A stretch of 64,000 nt of DNA from Limnomonas spitsbergensis (lineage: Eukaryota; Chlorophyta; Chlorophyceae; Chlamydomonadales): positions 1,736,001-1,800,000 of the forward strand of contig JAYJMM010000101.1 of assembly GCA_037349105.1 (NCBI GenBank), read 5' to 3'. Position numbers and translations under genes: made by a program. The notes beneath the pieces are model-generated. The model was not told where the DNA came from and made no database searches. It worked only from the letters and a program-made list of their open reading frames with translations. Shown piece by piece: positions 23,095 to 33,000 of this stretch (its first letter is position 1; every line of letters begins with the position of its first letter).

Positions 23095-23764
23095 CTTTCC
23101 TCTTCCCTTTTCGGAGATATAGCCATCATTATGGCCTGCTGCGCTTGGATCATGGTAATCATGGCCAAGCTAGTGGCTTGGGATTTGTCTATTTATTTCA
23201 AAAAACATGCAATGGCTGCTGAACAGCTGGCCACAGCGGACATGACAACAGATGAGATCATTAAGGTTGAGCTCGTGCACTCGGCCAACAAAAAGACAGC
23301 AGAGGCCACGGAAAAGAAAGGTCAGCTGTCAAGAACCATCATCTGCTCCAACATAACCCTCACTGCACCCACATACATATTTGCAACGCAAATACCATTT
23401 ATGTCAATACACTCATCTTCCAACATGATCACCACAGTAGTCCCCTTCCCACATTCATCTGATTCCCTAGGCTAACCATTTCCAGCCCTCATTTTGCAAT
23501 CTCCCGGCCTTAGGTAGCTTTGGCATCATAAGCGCCTTCTTCATGTGGCTCGTGCGCCTGTGGGCGGTCATAATGATGCCGCTGCTGCTGGCGGCAGGCT
23601 TGGTGGAGAGCAGCGCTTTCGAGCTACACTTGGCAAGGGTGCACGGGGTAGACCCCACCCTGCAAGTCTCGCTTGTGCTGCTAGGAAGTGGCTTTGGCTT
23701 CTTCTGCGCGGCTTCGGACATGAACTTCCCACAGGCGGAAAAAACCCACCTTGGGCGGTCATAA
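23095..23764 (+). pseudogene. Truncated membrane-protein gene, left palindrome copy
   Basis: Exon 23095-23320 (after TTCTTATCAG; FGDIAIIMACCAWIMVIMAK, then YFKKHAMAAEQLATADMTTD) ends AAAG before GTCAGC. Exon 23514-23764 (after CCGGCCTTAG; GSFGIISAFFMWLVRLWAVI, then HLARVHGVDPTLQVSLVLLG) joins in phase 1. The product has hydrophobic segments at the N-terminus and around LWAVIMMPLLLAAGLV and LVLLGSGFGFF, consistent with three or so membrane spans. The frame ends HLGRS then TAA exactly at the palindrome centre, so the natural C-terminus is missing. No family was recognised. Confidence 0.6.
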
Positions 23765-23767
23765 AAG

Positions 23768-24438
23768 CCGCCCAAGGTGGGTTTTTCCGCCTGTGGGAAG
23801 TTCATGTCCGAAGCCGCGCAGAAGAAGCCAACGCCACTTCCTAGCAGCACGAGCGAGACTTGCAGGGTGGGGTCTACCCCGTGCACCCTTGCCAAGTGTA
23901 GCTCGAAAGCGCTGCTCTCCACCAAGCCTGCCGCCAGCAGCAGCGGCATCATTATGACCGCCCACATGCGCACGAGCCACATGAAGAAGGCGCTTATGAT
24001 GCCAAAGCTACCTAAGGCCGGGAGATTGCAAAATGAGGGTTGGAAATGGTTAGCCTAGGGAATCAGATGAATGTGGAAAGGGGACTACTGTGGTGATCAT
24101 GTTGGAAGATGAGTGTATTGACATAAATGGTATTTGCGATGCAAAATAATGTATGTGGGTGCAGTGAGGGTTATGTTGGAGCAGATGATGGTTCTTGACA
24201 CTCAGCTGACCTTTCTTTTCCGTGGCCTCTGCTGTCTTATCGTTTGCCGAGTGCACGAGCTCAACCTTAATGATCTCATCTGTTGTCATGTCCGCTGTGG
24301 CCAGCTGTTCAGCAGCCATTGCATGTTTTTTGAAATAAATAGACAAATCCCAAGCCACTAGCTTGGCCATGATTACCATGATCCAAGCGCAGTAATGATG
24401 GCTATATCTCCGAAAAGGGAAGAGGAAAGCTGATAAGA
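23768..24438 (-). pseudogene. Truncated membrane-protein gene, right palindrome copy
   Basis: Mirror image of the left copy on the minus strand: exon about 24210-24438 and exon about 23768-24020 (MWLVRMWAVIMMPLLLAAG). An 8-base deletion near 24395, relative to the left arm, shifts the frame upstream of CAWIMVIMAKLVAWDLSIYF. Its frame runs through the palindrome centre into antisense of the other arm, so it also lacks a native C-terminus. It converges tail to tail with the left copy. Confidence 0.55.
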
Positions 24439-24794
24439 AGAAATAAATCGTGAGCTTACGAGGCGTGAAACGTCGCTGGTAGAGGGTTATGGGTTGGTAA
24501 TTAAAAATCAAGATATAAAAGGTCCAAGGTAGCTACAATGTAGCTACCGGTATCGGCTGCGATATCGGTAAGAAGAATACATTGGTTGGGGAATTCAAAT
24601 ATAATCCCAGATATCGCTGCTCGCTGTGTTCAACGAAACACAAGCAACAGTTTGTCCTCCTTTAAAGCTCGTCTTCCTCACGAGGTCAGATTGACGGCTT
24701 CTATCTACCGAAGTCAGAAAACGGGTAACCAACCAGCGCCTCAGATGTATGGCTTAGACAGATCGGCTGTATGTCGTCAGTCAATGCGAGATTT

Positions 24795-25455
24795 CATAAG
24801 TCTGTGGGTGGGCCGATTTTAAAGCGCTGCGGGCCACCGGTTGCGGGCTACACAATTCCTAGACTTCAAGTGGTGCACACCCCTTGGTGCACAGTACTGC
24901 ACAGCTTTCTTGTGCAACGCGCTTGCTGGCTCCAGTAAGGCAGAATGAACCTTCAGTCAGTCCACACGACTGGGCCTCACCAGCTGGCCTGGGCGCGCAG
25001 AGCGCGAGTGCATGTAATCCATCTGTGTGTATCATGCCAGTCAAGTTGAAAATTGAAATGTTGAAACACAGGTGGAACCCAGCTCTGCCCCACAAAGTTG
25101 TCATGCAACTGGCCACGAAGCAACATGGCTTTTGAGTCTACCGAGGAATAAAATGGCAGGTACTAAGGCTTAGTGATCATCAGCTACGCTACCTGGCTGC
25201 TATCATGATGAAGAGATTGTTTCCATGGGTGGACTTGAGGATCGTTTTCACCCACCTCGATTTTCTTGAATAACATGATTAGATCCTTAAGGAGCCGTTC
25301 TCTCTTGGCAAATAGGCATCCCTATCTTGCCGGAAGATCGACTTCTCTGTGGCCCGGAGTCTTTCGTGAGGACCCAGGCAGTGTTCAAGCCTGACGAGAC
25401 CGCCCAAAGCTAACTGCCTTGACTCAGCAATAGGAGGACAGAGGCGACTCGTCAG
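24795..25455. other. Intergenic, no gene recognised
   Basis: Ordinary sequence with short ORFs; nothing repeated and no motif seen. Confidence 0.45.
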
Positions 25456-25462
25456 GCAAGAA

Positions 25463-25932
25463 CTAAAAGGACACGGCAATCAGGGACACCCACGTTGTCA
25501 GGTGCTTGAGCGCACGCACCGCATCGCGCGCCGCCGGGTTGTTGAGGAAGCGGGTGGGAATGTGCGGGCGCTGCCCGTAGAGGGTGGTGTTGGCACATAC
25601 CACGTCGATATCATGGTAGGATTTAACGTGGATGGCCAGCTTGCCCAGCTTCACATGTTGCGGGTGGAAGATGTCTTGCTGCTTCAGTGCCTCGACCAGC
25701 TGCTTTTGCTCCTCGCGAGTTGCAGGCTGAGGCGTGTGCACCAGGATGTCCAGGTCGCTGAATAGCACGGCAGTTTCCTTGATTGCGCTGCCATGCACTT
25801 CCACGGTGACGTCACGGGTGCCGAACACTGCCTGAGATGCTTTCAGTGTGGCGGTACAGTACAGCTCACTGAAAGATCTTTCCACTCCAAGGAAGGCTTG
25901 GGCAGCCAGATCTATAGCAGAGCGCATACAAA
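25463..25932 (-). CDS. Nucleotidyltransferase-fold protein, partial (one exon visible)
   Basis: The exon is preceded by TTTGACATCAG and opens with MRSAIDLAAQAFLGVERSF. The central HGSAIKETAVLFSDLDILVH matches the GS...DxD signature of the DNA polymerase beta-like nucleotidyltransferase superfamily (poly(A) or poly(U) polymerases and relatives). A third acidic cluster, HDIDVVCANTTL, follows about 60 residues later. The frame ends at a stop at 25463. A donor near CAACGTGG|GTGTCC may instead end the exon, in which case further exons are to the left and were not found. The region to the right (25940-26220) is low-complexity CATGG-rich. This could be a standalone domain or part of a larger enzyme; substrate unknown. 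Confidence 0.6.
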
Positions 25933-25954
25933 CTGATGTCAAAGCGAAGAGTGT

Positions 25955-26185
25955 GGGGAGCATGCTGCGTGCATGGACCTGCATGGCCAAAAAGCCGCAC
26001 ACATAGCCAAAGCATGGCCACCGCATGGCCACCGTCATGGCCATCTCATGGCCACACACATGCATGCAAGGCTGTCGCTTCGGCTGCATGCATGGGCATG
26101 CATGGACGCCCTCATGGCGGCTGCATGACAGCATGGGCGCATGGCAGCATGCATGCTGCATGCATGGGAGGGAGCAGCCTTTCGT
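25955..26185. repeat. GCATGG-rich low-complexity patch
   Basis: Interspersed GCATGG, GCATGC and CATGGCC words. Similar patches occur at 30350-30775 and 34690-35060. It is probably intronic or intergenic simple sequence. Confidence 0.8.
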
Positions 26186-26219
26186 ACATGTCAAGAACTT
26201 CTGTAGCACATGATCCTCT

Positions 26220-26950
26220 GCTTTGCCGACTGACGAGATAAGGGGCTGTTTCCAATCTGGGGTTCGGGAGGATTGGGCTTGATTCGTGTTTTTAAGAGCT
26301 GTAGAACATATTCGGAGGCGAGGACGGCACGGGCTGCTATATGACGATCGTCGATGTCCCAATGCCGCTGGTTTCGGGAGCCTGTCTTGAACAAGGAGGA
26401 AGCGTTATATCGAAATGACAGAAATAACAGTTGTTACGATCGACATAAAACTCCCAGTCACTGAACTCACCTAGCAAACAACATTCGTTGGAAGGTATAG
26501 CCGGAGCAGTGGGGGAAATAACACGTGCACAATACGTAAACCGAATATTCAATGTATAATGTTTGGATGGAGATGTTGAGCAAGCAAGGCCCAGATTCAG
26601 TGATACACCGATACTGCGCGTTTTGCGTCGCGATTTGTCTTGGCCCAAGATTCTTGGGGGATACGAAAATACGATTCACATGGGTGCGTCTCTGTACGGT
26701 GGGTCCTCCACCCCAAAACCCTCGCGACTTAGGGTCAACTGGGTAAGATGTAAATCAACGTCATAGCTCCTCTCCCTATTTATAATTAATTAATCAGCTA
26801 TTAAACAGACCGCGTCCTGTCGACTGGGTTCCAGGCAACAGTGCCAAAATTGACAGATGACGGACTCGCGATCAGACATCAAGTCACGCCAGCCTCACTC
26901 AATTTCATTTAGTGTTTAGGAATGGCAGCGAGTTGGAAACGTTGTTGTTG
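26220..26950. other. Intergenic, no gene recognised
   Basis: Overlapping short ORFs in several frames without motif. Contains an AT-rich patch near 26770-26810. Confidence 0.4.
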
Positions 26951-26953
26951 CTG

Positions 26954-27950
26954 TCAACCTTCGCCGGCTCTTTCACTCTCTCGATGCCGGCGTTCGTGAG
27001 CCGCAGCACCTCGTCGAAGATCTTCTTGAAAGCGGGCTGGAGGAGCATTTGCTTCATTGTCCCCTCTCTGGATAATCATCACGTTGATGATCTGCAGCCA
27101 CTGCAGCATGGCGCAGCACCAGGGGTGGTCCAGCTCCACAAGGTAGATGTTGGTGGCCAGTGGTTGGTACTGCATCAGCAGCATGCTAGGGCAGCTGGTG
27201 GCCAGCAAGGTCATCTGGCACTGGGCAAAGTAAGGGGCTGGGACCTTCAACCAACCGCAGAAGTGGGGCTGGTAGGCCCGTGTGCCCTCTCCAGGTCCCA
27301 TGCTGTGCTGTAAGGGGCATGGGGCCTTGCACTCCACTGGCATCCTCACGACCTCCCTCCCATTCATGGCATGGCCCACCAGCATGGCATCCGGTGATGC
27401 CCCAACGGGAGGGAGGAGCGCTGGAAGCACTCTTACGATGGAAGCTTGCTGGTGTCCACCCTGACCACTCATGCACCTCCATGGCAGACATGTCCTGAAG
27501 GATGGAGATGTGAGCTCGATATGATGACTCCAGGAGTAGGGTCAAGGGGTTGCCCTCGTGAGCCCTGCCCCATTGCATGGCCACAGTGTCCGCCCTTGCG
27601 CTGACCGTTGCGGTGAGCCCTGCCACTGCCTCAGCTGATGCTGTAGGACTCCGCCAGGCCCTGCCCAGGCCCAACACCTGGGCTGCTGATGGACGGAGGA
27701 GGCCAAGCAGAGCTCCCAACCTGGACGCTGTCACGACACCACGGCGAGCCACCCACCAAGCTGGTGAGAGCTGATGATGTTGGCCAGGGCCCAGGGGGTA
27801 GAGGCCTGTACATCAGGTGGCCCCGGACCAGCTCCTCCTCAAAGGTGAACATTGTGATGTTGGGCTGTGTGCCCGTCGGAGGGGCCGTTGTCCTTGCTCG
27901 CCTCTTCTTTGGGGCTGGGGACTGATTGCTCTGGCTGCCCATGCACACCA
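26954..27950 (-). pseudogene. YqaJ-type (PD-(D/E)XK) recombinase/exonuclease, frameshifted
   Basis: Minus frames read VVTASRLGALLGLLRPSAAQ and AMQWGRAHEGNPLTLLLESS. After a shift near 27420 they continue VGASPDAMLVGHAMNG, MPVECKAPCPL, YQPHFCGWLKVPAPYFAQCQ and LVELDHPWC. Order and spacing match the YqaJ viral recombinase family: TxSR, QWGxxxE, SPD, ExK and QxQ. The catalytic acidic-Lys core (SPD, ECK) is present. Upstream in another frame is a Pro/Arg-rich segment (KKRRARTTAPPTGTQPN, then FEEELVRGHLMYRPLPP) that probably belongs to the same protein. These nucleases process DNA ends in phages and large DNA viruses and also occur in eukaryotic mobile elements. Two frame changes suggest a decayed element; a missed intron is the alternative for either. 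Confidence 0.68.
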
Positions 27951-28019
27951 CAGCAGTTCCTGAGGCAGGAGGAATGTTCTCCTGCTGGTCCCTCTCCGCT
28001 GCAAGGTCCTTCAGATTTG

Positions 28020-28065
28020 GAACTGCTGAACCCTAAACCCTAAACCCTGAACCCTAAACCCTTTG
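28020..28065. repeat. Interstitial telomere-like repeat
   Basis: Several CCCTAAA and CCCTGAA heptamers in tandem, the plant/green-alga telomere motif in degenerate form, at the edge of a family A fragment. Confidence 0.85.
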
Positions 28066-29090
28066 AGCAAGCACAGTTTGAGCAAGCACAATTCCTGCTG
28101 CGATGCACAGCCAGGAATTGAGCAAGCTAGTCAAAGACCTCTGGGCCGTGCACAAGCAGGCTCGGCCGCACACATGGGCGCCAGACTGTTCAGAAAAGAG
28201 AAAATAAGAAACTAAATAAAAGGAAGAGGGGACAAAAAATAAAGGAAAAAAGGAGGGGCCGGGAAAGCAAACAAGTCAAGCACCTGAGCTCCTCTAATTG
28301 AGCTTGCTAGTCACAGGGCTTGAAGCACCAGCCTACCGCGGCTGCAGGCCATGATGTATCTGAACGACTCTAGTTGAAGCGCCATGAGAGGGAGACTTTC
28401 TGTCGCCTACAAACTCAATGTTCATGTCCCATCACTTTATTTCCCTCTTTCCTTTTTATCATGCTCTTATAAGTTCGGCGCCCACGCGGCCGAGCCTTTT
28501 TGAGTAGGGCCCAGAGGTGTAACGTCATTGACTGTTCATGAAAAAAATACACCGCCCTCATGAGTGCTGACACGGCCCAGCCTGTGACACATTATTTATT
28601 CTGAATATAACGGTATCATTCAGTCTAAGGTTTCCTCCAGCGAGAAAGTGCTCTGGAAATCCACAGTGCGTGCGCACTTTGTCCGTGCTATTTTTAACTG
28701 TGAAGTATGAACCCTCTAAGACCTAGAACATGGTGAAACACCCTTCAGTTAGGCGCCCACGCGGCCGCACCTGTTTGAGCAGGGCTCGAAGGTGTAACGC
28801 CATTGACATTGCGAACCACAAGCTCTGGTTGTCTGCTGCTGGCGTGCTGGACAGATCCCAATACTAGCCTCGAGGCGCAGATTTTGGAAACCGCCTATCA
28901 AGGCCTAGGTCATATCATTCCAAAGGGAAATTTGAAAACTGAATAAAATAATTACATTACTTATGATACACCTCTGGGCCCTTTCTTTTTCAGCCTTTTG
29001 TCTGTCCCTGCTCTTTATTTCCCCCTTCTCCTTTTTTCCTGCCCCTCCTAGTTACGCACCCACACGGGCGAGTCTTTTTGAGGAGGGCCC
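28066..29090. other. Family A fragments, no gene
   Basis: Partial family A copies at about 28130-28200 (inverted), 28470-28530, 28745-28810 and 29045-29100. All are recognised by GGCGCCCACGCGGCCG and GGTGTAACGTCATTGAC or their complements. No coding exon recognised. Confidence 0.65.
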
Positions 29091-29378
29091 AGAGTTCAAT
29101 GACGCCTCTGGGCCCTGCTCAAAAAAGGCTCGGCCGCGTGGGTCAATGACATTACACCTCTGGGCCCTGCTCAAAAAGGCTCGGCCGCGTGGGCGCCCAA
29201 CTGTCTCGTTGGAAGAAATAAACTTAAGTTACGAGGGAAAGAAGGAGATGAAGACAAAAGAAAGAACTACCCCCCCCCGAAGGAAAAGGCAGGCCGAAGT
29301 AAACCTTGCCCCTCTCAAGCGTATTCCCCAAGAAGGCAAAGAAAAACAACAAAACTAGGCCTCAACAAAGCGAACGAC
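29090..29378 (-). repeat. Dispersed repeat family A, long copy with duplicated end
   Basis: GGGCCCTGCTCAAAAAAGGC and GGGCCCTGCTCAAAAAGGCT occur in tandem (29108, 29160). GGCGCCCAACTGTCTCGTTG, GAGGGAAAGAAGGAGATGAA, CCAAGAAGGCAAAGAAAAAC and AACTAGGCCTC follow. It is the same element type as 5235-5475. Confidence 0.75.
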
Positions 29379-29559
29379 GTCCTCAACAAAAGTCAAGGGT
29401 GTAACGTCATTGACCTCTGGGCCCAGCTTTGTGGCTATGCGGCCGAGCCTTGCTGAGCATGCAGGGCCCTGAGGTGAAATTGGGCATGAACCACTGGACC
29501 CAGCTCAAAAGGCTCGGCCGTGTGGGGGCCCAAATGTCAGGTTAGGATAAAAATGAAAT

Positions 29560-29650
29560 GAAAAGAGAGAGGGAGTGGAGGGAGAGGGGAGAGGGAAGAG
29601 TGGAGAAGAAAGAGGGAAGAGGAAATAAAGAGAGGGTATATACTGGTAGC
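29560..29650. repeat. GA-rich low-complexity tract
   Basis: A purine-rich run of GAGAGGGAG and GGAAGAG words. No coding interpretation. Confidence 0.75.
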
Positions 29651-30015
29651 ATAAAGGAAAAGGTCGTGCCATGTGTGAATAACTAAGGGAAACGATTATC
29701 TGCCCCAAATATGGGCCAGACAGCCCATTCAAGACATGGGTCTACAGCTGGCTCAGTCACATCTTAAGGCAGCAGACACAGGCAGACCCTACCTTGGCTG
29801 ATGCTGATAGCTCACCCACCTGGTGCTGCACAAAATGATGAGGGCCTGTCCGGATGGGGCATGCCCCATCCCATGGGCCTGCCTCATCCGTGCCTGGCTC
29901 GAGCTTCTTCTTTGCCATCCTCGTTTCTTGGTGTTCGAAGTGCTGCCCTGAACGGATTTCAAATCATCGGGGCATTTTCTTGAACAGTGCTGCAGCCTGA
30001 CGCGTCGTCGTCGCT

Positions 30016-33000
30016 ATGCAGCTCACACTCTTGCACATCGACGCTGGCCCGTGCACCCGGTTGGCGCTAGTTGCGCTATGGGCTATGTACCTGGGCATCG
30101 GCACCGCGTTCTACTCTCTGCGGAACGGACTGACGCCCGCGATGGCGTTCTACATGTCCGTCAACGTCGGCTATTCGGTTGGGTGGGGTTTCCCAGCGGA
30201 CCCAGACGACGGATCCAGGTCAGCGTTGTGATTTCATGTCTTGAAATAACTTCCAGGTGACTCACCATCTTAACGAGGATGAGGTCGCACTGGTGATATA
30301 AATTTGATACTGGGTATAGCCTAAGGCTCTGGGATGCCATACCAGCAGCAGTACCAGCCTGGATACTGACAGGCTCCATGCTCCATGTCGCATACACCAG
30401 ATGCACCAGCTTGGATACAGGCTACATGCGCCATGCTGCTTCTATATCACCATGCATGCCTCATAATCTTTGCCGGAATCACCCACTTGGTCCAAGCTCT
30501 TTGCCCCAATTTGCCATGCCCCCACATTGCATGCTGCATGCCCCAATGCCAGCGTGCTCCCATGCTCCAAGCTCTATGTTCCATCCCTCCATGCTCCCAT
30601 ACTCTATGTACTCATGTTGCCTGCCCCCATGGATCCATGCCCCATGCGCATGCGCCATGTGCCATGCTCCATGCTCCATGCCCCATAACTCCATGGGCCA
30701 TGCCCATGCCCCATGCCCCATGCGCCCATGCTCCATGCTCGCTCCATACCCCATGCTACATGCTGTCTACTCCACGCCAGTGATTCTTTTAGTGATTTTG
30801 GCCATTCATTGTTGCGAATTCTCAAAACGAATTCTCAAAACGAGCGCCGCATGCGCAAAAAAATCCCGATTCTCAATGGTCCCCGCTCGTTTTCGGAATT
30901 GTTTTGGTACCGAGCGACTGCGTTGACTCCAAGACAATAATTGTTCGATACCGTGTTACGGTACGAGTCGTACCCAGTACCCACTAAAATAATCACTGCT
31001 CCACGCCCTCATCCATCCTCCCACACCCCGTCCCTCACATATGCCCCATTGTGTAGGCTGTTCTCCACGGTTTACCTCTTCACAGGCTGCACCTTCATCG
31101 TGTCCATCCTCGGGCTTCTGACACAGAGCGCGATCGAGAGCCACCGCAACTGGTACATGATCGCGACGCTGCGGGAGCAGGCCAGCGACTCGCGGCGCCG
31201 CGGCTGGTCCCCGCACAGCGTGCTCGCCGCGGCGGCGAGCCACGCGAGCCTCAATGCGACCCTAGTCCGCGCGGTACTGCTGTGGATATTATGGCTTTTC
31301 CTCGGCGTCGTCTGGTCCTGCACCTTCATCGAATGGAGCTTAATCTCAGGGCTGTACTTTGCGATATCGGCAGTGTCGACCGGGGGAATCGCGCCCATCC
31401 CGCCCGACTCGCCCAACTGGCAATTCGCGTGCGTCGCGGCGTATACCGCCGGCGGAGTGCCCATCATGATATTTGCGATGTCGAGGCTGTCGGCGCTAGT
31501 GGTCCGGCCGTCCAACTCTAAACGACGGAACGAGGACCTCATACGAGCTAAGGTACGCGAGTACGGATAAAGAAATCCTAGGTCCTGAACCCTGAACCCT
31601 AAACCCTCAACTAGTCAGTGCACCAAGGTTCATACACTCCAGCATAACGAGCAGAAGGCAAGAAAAGCGAACTTCGCCTCTCAGGGGCGTGAAGGTTAAG
31701 GAAACAGTGTGGCATAGGCCGAGGCCCCGTCCGCAACCTGCAAGGTACCAAGCAAAGTGCGTGAAAGGACAACTGGTGAGCAGCGTGTTGCCAGGGTGTA
31801 GGGTTAAGGCTGAGGGGGTAGGGTTAAGGCTGAGGGTGCAGGGTTAAGGCTGAGGGTGTAGGGTTTAGGCTGAGGGTGTAGGGTTTAGGCTGAGGGTGTA
31901 GGGTTTAGGCTGAGGGTGTAGACTGAGGGTGTAGGGCTGAGGGTTTAGGATTTAGGCTGAGGTTGTAGGATGGGAACAAGGACCTGCTGCGGCCCAAGGT
32001 GCGTCATGCACTCAAGCAGAGCGAGCAAGGCACCAATAAACGCTCGTGATTGGACAACTGAGGAGCAGCAGCATGATGTCTGGGTTCAGGGCTTAGTGTG
32101 TAGGAACGAGGACCACATATCAGCTAGGAAAAGACATCAAACACTGATTTCTTCTAATGCTGCCCTTAGGGCAAAGTGTCAACCAATACTCGTGATATCC
32201 GACTTCACCTTGCACTCCTGATAAAACCCTACACCCTACACCCTGCACATATAATGAAACCCTTAAACCTCAACCCTGTACACCTGATGAAACACTACAC
32301 CCTACACCCTGCACACTTGATAAAGCCCTAAACCCTAAACACTGCACGTCTGATGAAACCCTACACCCTAAGCACTGCACACGTCAACCCTAAACCCTAT
32401 ACCCTGGGCACCTGGTAAAGCCCTAAACCCTCGACTTAAATGTCAAATTTAAATCTTCACCATATACCCTATCTATGTGCAGGTCACTGGCGAGGAGCTG
32501 GCAATGATGAAGCCCTAGACCCTACACTTAAACCCTCACCCTATACCCTAAACCCTATGTGCAGGTCACTGGTGAGGAGCTGGCGATGATGAAGCGCTTC
32601 CGTGTCGATGACGAGGACGGGCTGATCGACAAGGGCGAGTGGGTGATGCTGTCTATGATGCGGCTGGGGCTCGTCACGCCTGGGCTGGCCGATGTCATCA
32701 TGCAGGTACCGTTGTGTTCTTTGTATTTTCGTTTCGTTTTTCGATGCTCTGTCCATCATGCTGTCCATGATGCGGCTGGGGCTCGTCACACCTGGGCTGG
32801 CTGAAGTCATCATGCAGGTGCCGTCGTGTTCTTTGTTTTTTCGTTTCGTTTTTTGATGCTCTGTTCTTGAAGTGGCTGGGGTGGCTGGGGCTCGTCACGC
32901 CTGGGCTGGCCAAATGCACCATGCAGGTACAACACCCCCCACAGGTCGCTCCACCGCCAAGTTTGAAAAAGAAAGTGAGGTTCTGGTGGTGAGGGACAGC

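Larger units (their letters stand above)
22740..24790. repeat. 2-kb palindrome with 9-bp loop
   Basis: Left arm about 22740-23758 and right arm about 23768-24790 are reverse complements. They meet at CTTGGGCGG, loop TCATAAAAG, CCGCCCAAG. Differences are few: an 8-base difference near 23128 (the left arm has ATGGCCTGCTG where the right has ACTG), a 3-base difference near 23330, and scattered substitutions, more toward the outer ends. Either a real inverted duplication or a library/assembly foldback; the differences argue for a real, older duplication. Confidence 0.93.

Noticed and set aside
23545..23980. Overlapping ORFs on both strands in the palindrome
   Set aside because: Each is either the two-exon gene or its mirror image in the opposite arm; they are not independent genes.
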